The notes under the pieces were generated by a model that saw nothing but the letters and a program-made list of their open reading frames with translations, did no database searches and was not told where the DNA came from. The position numbers and the translations under genes are program-made. A DNA stretch of 64,000 nt, taken from positions 62,001-126,000 of IMG/VR virus record IMGVR_UViG_3300049215_000529; one strand, given 5' to 3'. Each line of letters starts with the position of its first letter. Position 1 is the stretch's first letter. Shown here piece by piece: positions 25,125 through 31,291 of the stretch. The stretch comes from a virus.

Positions 25125-26137
25125 GTATATTAGTTATCAAAATCAAACATAATGCCGATCTAACAGAACATTTGCGGAAGGCGGCGTTGGTAGCTAACTA
25201 TGCGATCAAAAATCGCATGAAATTATCATCAGTTAATGTCTCTAATATTGGTCTGCCTTCAGCAATTAGCAATCAAATTCTCCGCAAGTATGGCAAGAAC
25301 AAGAAGTGCAAGCGCATCAATCCAACGAAGATCAAGTTAGTAGCACCGGCACAGTCGATCAAGGTAGAAAGCTCTAAAATAAGAGTAGTACCTCTAAAAT
25401 TAACGCTAAACAATGAGAGTAAATATCAGATCGTAAAGGTCAAGCAGATTGAATTAGATGCTACTTATGCTTATGTTGCATTCGAGCAACAAGATCAGCC
25501 TATGCAACAATTGGAAAATTTTATTGGAGTTGATCTGAATGCAACATCTCATTGTGCGGTAGCTGCCGAACCTATTAGTGGTAAAGTTATTAAGCTTGGT
25601 AAGCAAGCACCTCATATACATAAGAAGTATAAGGCATTAAGAAGTAGTTTGCATAAGCAAAAATTATATAAGAAGTTGAAAGAAACAAAAGGTAAAGAAA
25701 CCAGAAAAGTAAAGTATCTTAATCATAAGATTAGCAAACAGATTGTTCAGTTTGCTAAAGACAACAATTGTGGTATCAAGTTAGAACAACTAACAGGTAT
25801 TCTCAATAGTAAAAAGAATAGTAAATCATTCCGTTATATTCTGAACTCTTGGAGCTACTATCAATTAGGCACAATGATCGCCTACAAAGCTCTACTTGCA
25901 GGTATTCCAGTATTGCATATTCGTCCAGCATACACCAGCCAAAACTGTAGTAAATGTGGCGAACTTGGAAAACGAAATGGTAAGAGGTTTAGCTGTTGTC
26001 ATTGCAAACACAGCGATCATGCGGATGTTAATGCGGCTTTCAATATCGCAAAGTCATCTGCCTTGATCACTTCCAAACAGACAGAGTTGTTTGGAAATGG
26101 TGCTACTGAAGCGCCTATGAGGCAATTCAATGTCTGA
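25121..26137 (+). CDS. tnpB: TnpB, RNA-guided RuvC nuclease of IS605
   Basis: RuvC motifs are all visible: FIGVDLNATS (first aspartate), GIKLEQLTGI (glutamate) and DHADVNAAFNIA (last aspartate), with the zinc ribbon CSKCG...CCHC between the last two. At 338 residues it is smaller than most characterised TnpBs (about 400). TnpB uses an omega RNA from the element's right end to cut empty target sites and promote retention. The ATG overlaps the tnpA stop (ATGA), so the two are coupled. Confidence 0.93.
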   Translation: MSILVIKIKHNADLTEHLRKAALVANYAIKNRMKLSSVNVSNIGLPSAISNQILRKYGKNKKCKRINPTKIKLVAPAQSIKVESSKIRVVPLKLTLNNESKYQIVKVKQIELDATYAYVAFEQQDQPMQQLENFIGVDLNATSHCAVAAEPISGKVIKLGKQAPHIHKKYKALRSSLHKQKLYKKLKETKGKETRKVKYLNHKISKQIVQFAKDNNCGIKLEQLTGILNSKKNSKSFRYILNSWSYYQLGTMIAYKALLAGIPVLHIRPAYTSQNCSKCGELGKRNGKRFSCCHCKHSDHADVNAAFNIAKSSALITSKQTELFGNGATEAPMRQFNV

Positions 26138-26190
26138 AGCAAGACTTTTGAAACCTCAGAACCCAACGACTTTAGTCGTTGGTTATTCAG
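26060..26190 (+). ncRNA. Candidate omega RNA at the IS right end
   Basis: The 3' end of tnpB and the right end contain a 9-bp hairpin (26071-26079 with 26088-26096) and the terminal palindrome (26163-26182). The decayed copy at 27660-27850 keeps the order but with different paired bases. This is where TnpB guide RNAs are encoded, with the guide beginning at the flank (26191). Boundaries are inferred. Confidence 0.4.
26163..26182 (+). repeat. IS right-end palindrome
   Basis: CCAACGACT and AGTCGTTGG pair around TT, eight bases before the right edge. An identical 20-base copy lies at 27668-27687. Confidence 0.85.
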
Positions 26191-26273
26191 AAGTGAATTG
26201 AGAGGTGCCATTGGCATTCTTGTATTCAGTTTTTTTCGCAACCATGTTTGGAGCAAATTGTTCCGTTCTTCAT
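26191..26273 (-). pseudogene. HNH homing endonuclease, 5' part
   Basis: From ATG 26273 the frame reads MKNGTICSKHGCEK and then stops, because a run of seven A (26230-26236 on the plus strand) shifts the frame; with six A it would continue TEYKNANGTSQFT into the 3' part beyond the IS. The fragment therefore has a homopolymer frameshift in addition to the insertion, unless one base is a sequencing error. Confidence 0.65.
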
Positions 26274-26303
26274 AATAAGAATGATCAATTATTGGCAGAT
26301 TTG

Positions 26304-26379
26304 TGGTCTCCCCGGCAGGATTCGAACCTGCGGCATTCAGTTTAGGAAACTGACGTTCTGTCCGCTGAACTACGGGGAG
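26304..26379 (-). tRNA. tRNA-Arg (anticodon CCT)
   Basis: The acceptor stem CTCCCCG pairs with CGGGGAG, the anticodon stem is TCAGT/ACTGA around loop TTCCTAA, the T loop is the canonical TTCGAAT, and CCA is encoded. It reads AGG, a codon that is rare in many bacteria. Confidence 0.95.
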
Positions 26380-26386
26380 ATACCAA

Positions 26387-26923
26387 TTATGCCTTTTGTT
26401 TAGTAGGCATAACTATCATACTCATAAATTTACCTTCCAAGGAAGTTGAGGGCGCAGGGGCAATCAAGCCAGCTAACTGCTGCAAAATCCAGTCCATCTT
26501 ATCCCTGCCTACTTGAGGATGGGTAATCTCACGACCACGGAAGCGAATAGTAAACTTAACTTTATGTCCCTCTGCCAAAAATTCTTTGGCTTGCTGAAGC
26601 TTGTGGTTCAAGTCATTCTCATCAGTATTGGGACGGAAAGTGAGTTCTTTCAATTCCTGAAGCCTTTGATTTTTCTTGGCTTCAGCCATTTTCTTTTTTT
26701 CTTCGTACTTATACTTACCGTAATCCATAATCTTACAGACAGGCGGAACAGCTCTTGGATTAATTTCTACCAAATCTAGGACTTGATCTTGAGCCATCTT
26801 AAGTGCATCACGTGTTGCCATGACGCCAGCATTGGTTCCATCGCTTAAAACCACACGAATTTGTGGGATGCGGATTTGATTGTTAATACGAATTCTTTGA
26901 TTAGTTGTTTGTGCGTTACTCAC
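26387..26923 (-). CDS. infC: Translation initiation factor IF-3
   Basis: The 178-residue protein has both IF-3 domains: the N-terminal NNQIRIPQIRVVLSDGTNAG with ALKMAQDQVLDLVEINP, and the C-terminal ELTFRPNTDENDLNHKLQQA, KVKFTIRFRGREITHP and the final MIVMPTKQK. IF-3 binds the 30S platform, keeps the subunits apart and checks start codons. Length and order equal the cellular protein. Translation starts at a GTG (26923) overlapping the upstream stop (GTGA). A phage copy next to tRNA and tmRNA genes fits ribosome takeover. Confidence 0.96.
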   Translation of the reverse strand: MSNAQTTNQRIRINNQIRIPQIRVVLSDGTNAGVMATRDALKMAQDQVLDLVEINPRAVPPVCKIMDYGKYKYEEKKKMAEAKKNQRLQELKELTFRPNTDENDLNHKLQQAKEFLAEGHKVKFTIRFRGREITHPQVGRDKMDWILQQLAGLIAPAPSTSLEGKFMSMIVMPTKQKA

Positions 26924-27279
26924 TCAGTTTCCTCTTGTTTTTCTTTAAGAACTTCAATGGCAGCTTCTAGCAAATCTTCTTTACGATTTGTAGTATAGAA
27001 TTGTCCCTCTATACCTCGGGTATTGTAAACCTTGTAACCTTGTTTGGTTAGTTCGGTAAAAACTTTGTCATGAGAAGGGTCTACCATGGTTTTGTCCAGC
27101 TCTAAGGCTACTGCTAGGGGACAAAACTTCCCATCCTCATAATTATAGGTATCTAGTACCATCTCTTCTGGATAAGTAATCACTCTTTGCAATTGTGCAA
27201 TAGTCAATTGTCGTAATCCATTTTTTAATCCAGTTTTACGAGGATCTTCATTTTTTAATTTTATTGACGTCAATCCCAT
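26920..27279 (-). CDS. Hypothetical protein (119 aa) upstream of infC
   Basis: I chose ATG 27279 (MGLTSIKLKNED) preceded by GGAAGAG. The segment YEDGKFCPLAVALELDKTMV and the C-terminal helix EDLLEAAIEVLKEKQEE suggest a small alpha/beta protein. It is translationally coupled to infC by a four-base overlap and overlaps the upstream broken gene by 32 bases. No family identified. Confidence 0.6.
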   Translation of the reverse strand: MGLTSIKLKNEDPRKTGLKNGLRQLTIAQLQRVITYPEEMVLDTYNYEDGKFCPLAVALELDKTMVDPSHDKVFTELTKQGYKVYNTRGIEGQFYTTNRKEDLLEAAIEVLKEKQEETE

Positions 27280-27659
27280 ACTCTTCCAGGCAAGATATAT
27301 CCAAAGTCCATTGTTTACGGCTGCGCATAACCCAAGTCCAAAAAGAGCCTTTAACATAAACATCAGCTTCTGGGCGCTTCATTTTATTGACTTTCATCAA
27401 ATGCTGAAGAGCCGCTTCGCCTTTACCTCGGGTTTGGGCGAGACCTATATGTTTAACCATGTGACAGTCGGGACACAAGGCAATCATACCTTCCAATTTT
27501 TGAATTAAATTCTTGTCGTCATAATTCCAAATTTCATGACATTCTACCGGATGCTTTGGACCGACTTCACCACAAATTTCACAAGTATGCCACGCTTTGC
27601 CATATACTTGAGATTTTACTGCATCCCATTGTTTCTGCGTTAATACAGAGCGAACATTG
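27248..27659 (-). pseudogene. HNH-like zinc protein, 5' end removed by an IS605 end
   Basis: The open frame reads FSNVRSVLTQKQWDAVKSQV and continues with HTCEICG, PVECHEIWNYDD, LCPDCHMVKHIGLAQTRGKG and a tail typical of a widespread bacterial HNH-like family. There is no in-frame start: the codons before it belong to the IS right end (27660 onward), which interrupts the gene near its N-terminus. An internal ATG at 27496 would give only the last 82 residues without the first cysteine pair. Confidence 0.75.
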
Positions 27660-27850
27660 CTGAATAACCAACGACTAAAGTCGTTGGGTTCCGAGGTTCA
27701 AAAAGCTTTTCTTCAAGCATTTGATTGCCTCATAAGCGTTTCAGTACCACTATTCCATATAGGCTTTTGCTATATGGAGTGAATAATTTTCTCAAATTAT
27801 TCAATGTCGAAAACCTGCTTTTATGAGCAGTTGTAAAAATATTACCACAG
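27660..27850 (-). mobile_element. Decayed IS605 right end (solo, no TnpB)
   Basis: The sequence repeats the right end of 24599-26190 in reverse orientation: TTATTCAG edge, identical palindrome (27668-27687), then similar sequence up to a hairpin (27755-27762 with 27770-27777). No intact tnpB is present; only a short frame with CGSCG remains on the minus strand. The homology becomes unclear beyond about 27780, so the inner boundary is approximate. Confidence 0.75.
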
Positions 27851-27920
27851 CTCCCACATTTTAGTTCAATTATTTTCATGTAATCACATATAACACGATG
27901 TGTGGAGGTGTTCAGTAATT

Positions 27921-28277
27921 TGGTGGAGATGTAGGGTACTGCCCCCTAGTCCGCGATATGCCCTTATCAAAACTCGTTCACAAACTTAGTCAATATCAAC
28001 GTCATTGACAACGTTGCTAGATTGTCGCTCTAGCGGGTTATTTACTGTTTATTTCAAATCCACAATCCGTAGCCGAATGTGGACTCTATCTTTAGTGGGT
28101 TGAATGTCCTTTGATTACCAAAGCTATCTCATCTGGGACATATCATCATGCGGCTAGCGCAAATGATTCAAATGCATTATCGTTTGCATTTATACGTCGA
28201 TTACTTTTGGAGGGGCAATCATCCTCTGTTTGCGTCATTCTGATAATTCGTTATCCCGTCGAATCTATGTCATCCCC
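27921..28277 (-). ncRNA. ssrA: tmRNA (complete), tag ANDNAFESFALAA
   Basis: tmRNA rescues stalled ribosomes by acting as alanine tRNA and then as a message for a degradation tag. The 5' end GGGGATG (28277-28271) pairs with CATCTCC before the 3' ACCA (27931-27921), including a G3-U pair, the alanine identity element. ATTCGACGGG follows the 5' stem. A P2 helix forms between TTATCAGAA and TTTTGATAA. The tag frame runs from GCA 28187 to GCA 28149, encodes ANDNAFESFALAA and ends TGATGA. A GGCTACG pseudoknot-like hairpin and GACTAAG follow. The T loop is GGCAGTA in place of TTCAA. Confidence 0.92.
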
Positions 28278-28451
28278 ATTTTTAGTTTTAAGCCATTCTA
28301 TTAAGTCAACAAAGAAATCAGAAACCTTCTGTGCAGCTTCTTTCTCTTCTAAGCCTAACCCATATTTTTTATCCTGCAACCAATAAGATAGTTGAGGCGA
28401 GCCAGGACATTTAGGAAATTTCTGTCTACGAAAACTCTGATACTCTTCCAT
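28251..28451 (-). CDS. Small hypothetical protein between the two tmRNA genes (66 aa)
   Basis: The product (start MEEYQSFRRQKFPKCPGS, centre GLGLEEKEAAQKVSDFF) looks like a real helical protein, but no Shine-Dalgarno site precedes ATG 28451. Its last nine codons lie inside the 5' end of the complete tmRNA. It occupies the position where the 3' half of the upstream tmRNA copy would be expected. It could also be a fragment of a mobile gene. No family recognised. Confidence 0.45.
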   Translation of the reverse strand: MEEYQSFRRQKFPKCPGSPQLSYWLQDKKYGLGLEEKEAAQKVSDFFVDLIEWLKTKNGDDIDSTG

Positions 28452-28460
28452 GAGATCAAT

Positions 28461-28746
28461 CGAGATACTTAGTCATTGGCAACAAAGACAGATAATCGCT
28501 CCATCGAGCTATCTACTGTTAATCTTATTATCATACATCGTAGCCCTATATGATAACCAGCTTTGTGGGTTGACGTTCTTTTGATTACTCAAGCAGTCTT
28601 ATCTCAGAACGTATGGGCCTTACTCAGGCAGCCATAGCATATGCATTATCGTTTGCATTTATTACGTTGATTACTTTGGTAGGTGTAATCGCCTCTGTCT
28701 GAATCATTTTGTCAATTCTTTACCACGTCGAAACCCGTGCATGCCC
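28461..28746 (-). ncRNA. Second tmRNA-type gene, 3' truncated, tag ANDNAYAMAA
   Basis: This segment matches the complete tmRNA from the 5' end (GGGCATGCACGGGTTTCGACG, 28746 on) through the tag frame (GCA 28656 to GCC 28627, then TGA), the GGCTACG hairpin and GACTAAG. Paired bases differ between copies while pairing is kept (for example TTATCATA/TATGATAA here versus TCCACA/TGTGGA). After about 28461 the P2 return strand, T arm and CCA end are missing, so it cannot form an acceptor stem alone. It may be a relic, or need another RNA. Confidence 0.8.
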
Positions 28747-28748
28747 TT

Positions 28749-28772
28749 AAATAAAACCCGCATTGTGCGGGT
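28749..28772 (-). terminator. Terminator directly after tRNA-Thr(CGT)
   Basis: The 7-bp stem ACCCGCA/TGCGGGT with loop TTG is followed on the minus strand by TTTATTT. It begins one base after the tRNA CCA and ends just before the second tmRNA copy. Confidence 0.75.
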
Positions 28773-28847
28773 TGGAGCTGATGATCGGTACTGCCCCGAT
28801 GCTATCTCGTTACGAGTGAGATGTTCTGCTATTTAAACTACATCAGC
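28773..28847 (-). tRNA. tRNA-Thr (anticodon CGT) with unusual T and D loops
   Basis: The acceptor GCTGATG/CATCAGC is perfect and CCA is encoded. The anticodon loop CTCGTAA sits on stem TCTCA/CGAGA with one A-C mismatch. The T stem ATCGG/CCGAT carries the non-canonical loop GGCAGTA, identical to that of the tmRNA at 27921-28277, and the D loop AAATAGCA lacks the usual GG. The 5' 15 bases overlap the HNH coding sequence. Confidence 0.85.
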
Positions 28848-29477
28848 TTTTATAGCGGCTATAACTTCTTTTTCAATCTTATAGCGTTTAGCCCTTTCAA
28901 ATCTACCATTACCTTTATTACGACCTGCAAAAGTAGGTGTTTGAGCGTCACAATTATGGCAGATTAATCGTAGATTACATATGCTGCTATCATGTGGGTT
29001 ACCATCAATATGATCCATAACTAAAGGAACGGGTTTGTTCATCCATTCTGTGATAAAGCAAATTTCACATCGAACGCCTCTTGTTTCTAAGAGAAAATTT
29101 TTTAACCTGCGTACCGATACATTTCTATTATCAGAAGATAATAATTCTTCTTTACTAGACTTCCACTCAAAATCTTTTTGACAAGAATTGCTACAAAATT
29201 TACGATTAGCTCTAGCTGCCTTTTTACCACAAGCTAAACAATTAGAAGCTTCTTGACCGTGCCTTCTAACACCTTTATTGTTGAAAGCGGCACCACATGA
29301 TTGGTTGCAAAAATCATTATATCTTTTCTCATAAGAGATAGGTGCATTGCAAAACTTGCATAATTTTGGATTGGCATTCCAATCATCGATGCGATTTTGT
29401 TTTCGCATAGCTGCTGTTTTTGCAGCTTCAATTCCGCCTAATTTACCAGCTTCACTGGTGGTCAGCCCTTGTCTCAT
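28833..29477 (-). CDS. HNH homing endonuclease between tRNA genes
   Basis: Several zinc pairs (CKFC/CNQSC, CLAC/CSNSC) precede the HNH core: CEICFI, VMDHIDGNPHD, LRLICHNCDAQTPTF. I chose start 29477 (MRQGLTTSEAGKLGG) because a longer frame would run through tRNA-Thr(GGT). The final codons and stop lie within the 5' end of tRNA-Thr(CGT), so gene and tRNA share 15 bases. Such nucleases typically spread by cutting alleles that lack them. Confidence 0.88.
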   Translation of the reverse strand: MRQGLTTSEAGKLGGIEAAKTAAMRKQNRIDDWNANPKLCKFCNAPISYEKRYNDFCNQSCGAAFNNKGVRRHGQEASNCLACGKKAARANRKFCSNSCQKDFEWKSSKEELLSSDNRNVSVRRLKNFLLETRGVRCEICFITEWMNKPVPLVMDHIDGNPHDSSICNLRLICHNCDAQTPTFAGRNKGNGRFERAKRYKIEKEVIAAIKADVV

Positions 29478-29518
29478 ATGAATGAATATATCAGCTAATT
29501 TTAGGATTCGAACTTTAT

Positions 29519-29593
29519 TGGAGCTGTAGGTGGGGATCGAACCCACGACCACTACTTTACCAAAGTAGTATTCTACCACTGAACTACTACAGC
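29519..29593 (-). tRNA. tRNA-Thr (anticodon GGT)
   Basis: The acceptor GCTGTAG/CTACAGC, anticodon stem CTACT/AGTAG with loop TTGGTAA, T loop TTCGATC and encoded CCA are all canonical. Confidence 0.96.
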
Positions 29594-29653
29594 TTATTCG
29601 GTTTCAGCTTGTTTCGTACCCAGTATATTCACCGAAAACTTTAACCTGGGACT

Positions 29654-29728
29654 TGGAGCTGGTGCCGAGAATCGAACTCGGGTCTCTGCGTTACAAGGGC
29701 AGGGTCTTACCATTAGGACGAAACCAGC
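29654..29728 (-). tRNA. tRNA-Thr (anticodon TGT)
   Basis: The anticodon loop CTTGTAA reads ACA codons; the T arm CCGAG/CTCGG with TTCGATT is canonical and CCA is encoded. Mismatches are present at 7-66 (T-C) and 31-39 (C-C). It is the first gene behind the promoter at 29741-29768. Confidence 0.93.
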
Positions 29729-29740
29729 TTACGTGTACAT

Positions 29741-29768
29741 ATTATAACACTTTATTCCCATGTGTCAA
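29741..29768 (-). promoter_or_regulatory. Consensus sigma70 promoter of the tRNA/tmRNA cluster
   Basis: The minus strand reads TTGACA (29768-29763), 16 bases, TATAAT (29746-29741), both perfect consensus. Transcription would begin about seven bases later, just before tRNA-Thr(TGT), pointing to use of host RNA polymerase. Confidence 0.85.
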
Positions 29769-29786
29769 CCGCCCCAAATTAAAAAA

Positions 29787-30572
29787 TTATTGTGGGGCTC
29801 GGAAAATATCGGATCCATGTTTAAAAATATTCGATAAAAAGGATTGGTCCTTGGTGAAAATAGGCAGGTCCGGACTGACCATCCATTTATTCTTCATGGT
29901 ACCATCTTCCATTATCTTAGGCGCCTTATAACAAGCAGCACCTCTCCTAAAAGCCATGGGGCAGTTATTAAAATCAATGTTGGCTTCCTGATTCAATAAA
30001 TCAATCTTTTCATCAACACTCATTCCACTCAACATGTCTTTGATGGTATTTTTATCGTACTTCTTTAATAGTTCATAGAAGCAAGCAGATTGAATAGAAG
30101 TATGAAAATTATTCTGCTGCTTATGTACTAAAGTATTGATGGCTTCCATAATATTCGGTACGGCAAATACTTGAGAGGTGAAGATTGCATCTCCCATTAG
30201 ATTCAAGTCTATAGCGCTGGCACACTTATTGAAGTGCAGAGTAGCGATGGCAGCAGTAACCGAGGCAATCTTTTGGACGCGATTGTCATACCATGGAGTC
30301 GTTTCCTGACTTTGATCATTGCGGGCGATGATTACAATTTCATCATTGTGTTGGTAAGCAAAAAGGGCGCCTTCAACCTCGGTGCAAAGTTTCAACATGG
30401 TTGACATGATGCATTCTGAAAACTTGGGACAGTATGGCTTATCCAATAGCGAAGTCAGCTTAGAGAACGCCCTTCCATTGACACAAATGACAATGGGTAG
30501 ACGAGCTAGAAGCTTGGTGTCTGACGATTCCCGATAGGAATCGATTCTGTCTTTCAGTTTTAGATTTGACAT
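29787..30572 (-). CDS. Thg1-like (tRNA-His guanylyltransferase-like) protein
   Basis: The sequence RLPIVICVNGRAFSKLTSLL and the later GALFAYQHNDEIVII match the palm domain of Thg1 (IDGR... and SDEI). Thg1-like proteins add nucleotides in the 3'-5' direction to repair tRNA 5' ends. The metal aspartate of IDGR is replaced by N32, while D77 and E78 are kept, so catalysis may be weakened or lost. It lies next to four tRNA genes, one of which has stem mismatches. Phage Thg1-like proteins are known. Confidence 0.8.
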   Translation of the reverse strand: MSNLKLKDRIDSYRESSDTKLLARLPIVICVNGRAFSKLTSLLDKPYCPKFSECIMSTMLKLCTEVEGALFAYQHNDEIVIIARNDQSQETTPWYDNRVQKIASVTAAIATLHFNKCASAIDLNLMGDAIFTSQVFAVPNIMEAINTLVHKQQNNFHTSIQSACFYELLKKYDKNTIKDMLSGMSVDEKIDLLNQEANIDFNNCPMAFRRGAACYKAPKIMEDGTMKNKWMVSPDLPIFTKDQSFLSNIFKHGSDIFRAPQ

Positions 30573-30587
30573 GATAATGAATATAAC

Positions 30588-31121
30588 TTAACGCAATACT
30601 GTCGGGTTATTACTTTTAATACTATTTAGGGTTTGCATCAATCTATCTTGCAAATTATATCCCAATTTTGAGGAAATATTTGGATTAAGCCCAGTTAATG
30701 CTCTAAATTGACCATTGCCCAACATAGCGTCTGCCCAAGTATGAATTTCATTAGGGGTAACTTTCCTTCCATACAAAGAGCCCTTATTCAAAAAAGTATC
30801 ATAAAACATTTGAGCAACAGTGCTGACATTCTTTTGGTCACCAGTGCTAGTACGATCGAGAACTCGGTCTATTATTTTTTGAAAGTTATCTTTGCCTTGG
30901 CTAGCGAAGTGCATAGCATCATTGAGCATTTTGGTCAATGTCCCAAATAGATTAACAGTGGGACCATTATATTCCCTTTTCCTATTAACCAATAACATGC
31001 CAGGTACAGCTGGAGGTGGTGGCAAAGCAGGAACAGTAGCCGCAGGTTGAGCAGGCTGCGTCGTAGGCGGAGTTGCCTGCGCTACCTTCTCTAATAGCTT
31101 AATTCTTAGTTTCCTGTTCAT
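30588..31121 (-). CDS. Hypothetical protein (177 aa)
   Basis: A basic N-terminal helix is followed by a proline/alanine linker (residues 16-41) and a C-terminal helical domain (about 55-177). The start overlaps the small membrane gene upstream by 23 bases. N-terminal helix and linker resemble those of 21342-21689. Probably a structural or scaffold protein, but this is only from composition. Confidence 0.55.
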   Translation of the reverse strand: MNRKLRIKLLEKVAQATPPTTQPAQPAATVPALPPPPAVPGMLLVNRKREYNGPTVNLFGTLTKMLNDAMHFASQGKDNFQKIIDRVLDRTSTGDQKNVSTVAQMFYDTFLNKGSLYGRKVTPNEIHTWADAMLGNGQFRALTGLNPNISSKLGYNLQDRLMQTLNSIKSNNPTVLR

Positions 31122-31209
31122 CTAGTACTTTATGCCGAAAATATAGTAGACCCAGGATTAGGAGCCACATAATTCCATACAATATCCAGCCACCATCAAG
31201 ATCTATCAT
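31099..31209 (-). CDS. Single-span membrane peptide (36 aa)
   Basis: From ATG 31209 the product has an acidic start (MIDLDGG), one hydrophobic span (WILYGIMWLLILGLLYF) and a charged tail. An AGG lies nine bases upstream. Its 3' end overlaps the following gene. Small membrane peptides of this kind are common in phages, for example as lysis or superinfection factors, but no role can be assigned. Confidence 0.5.
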   Translation of the reverse strand: MIDLDGGWILYGIMWLLILGLLYFRHKVLDEQETKN

Positions 31210-31291
31210 AATTTACTACCTTTGCGATTCCTATATACCAAAAAGGGGCGTGAGCGATATATTCCTGTTAGAAGAATTGTCGGAGAAATTA

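Larger units (their letters stand above)
24599..26190 (+). mobile_element. IS200/IS605-family insertion sequence
   Basis: The element contains tnpA and tnpB, has no terminal inverted repeats, and carries subterminal palindromes at each end (24617-24636 and 26163-26182). Its edges come from the host gene: joining TTTAC (24594-24598) to AAGTG (26191 on) restores an uninterrupted HNH frame (NGTSQFT then CKECKREYYQ). The right edge after TTATTCAG is confirmed by a second copy of that end at 27660. Insertion 3' of a short target (here TTTAC) without target duplication is typical of the family. Confidence 0.92.

Noticed and set aside
25121-26137. TnpB as a CRISPR Cas12-type effector
   Set aside because: It is adjacent to tnpA and inside a defined IS605 element; no repeats or spacers are nearby.
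27841-27889. Short minus-strand frame with CGSCG next to the IS remnant as a real small zinc protein
   Set aside because: It lies within the decayed IS end, seems to be a leftover of the TnpB zinc ribbon and lacks supporting features.
28111-28386. Plus-strand open frame opposite the complete tmRNA
   Set aside because: It is fully antisense to a structured RNA gene, and no ribosome binding site was identified.
28461-28847. Second tmRNA as a circularly permuted two-piece tmRNA using the CCA end just upstream
   Set aside because: The upstream CCA end belongs to tRNA-Thr(CGT), whose own 5' strand pairs perfectly, and it does not pair with GGGCATG of the second copy.
29653-29931. Plus-strand open frame over tRNA-Thr(TGT) and the Thg1-like gene
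   Set aside because: It starts on the antisense strand of a tRNA; a chance frame.
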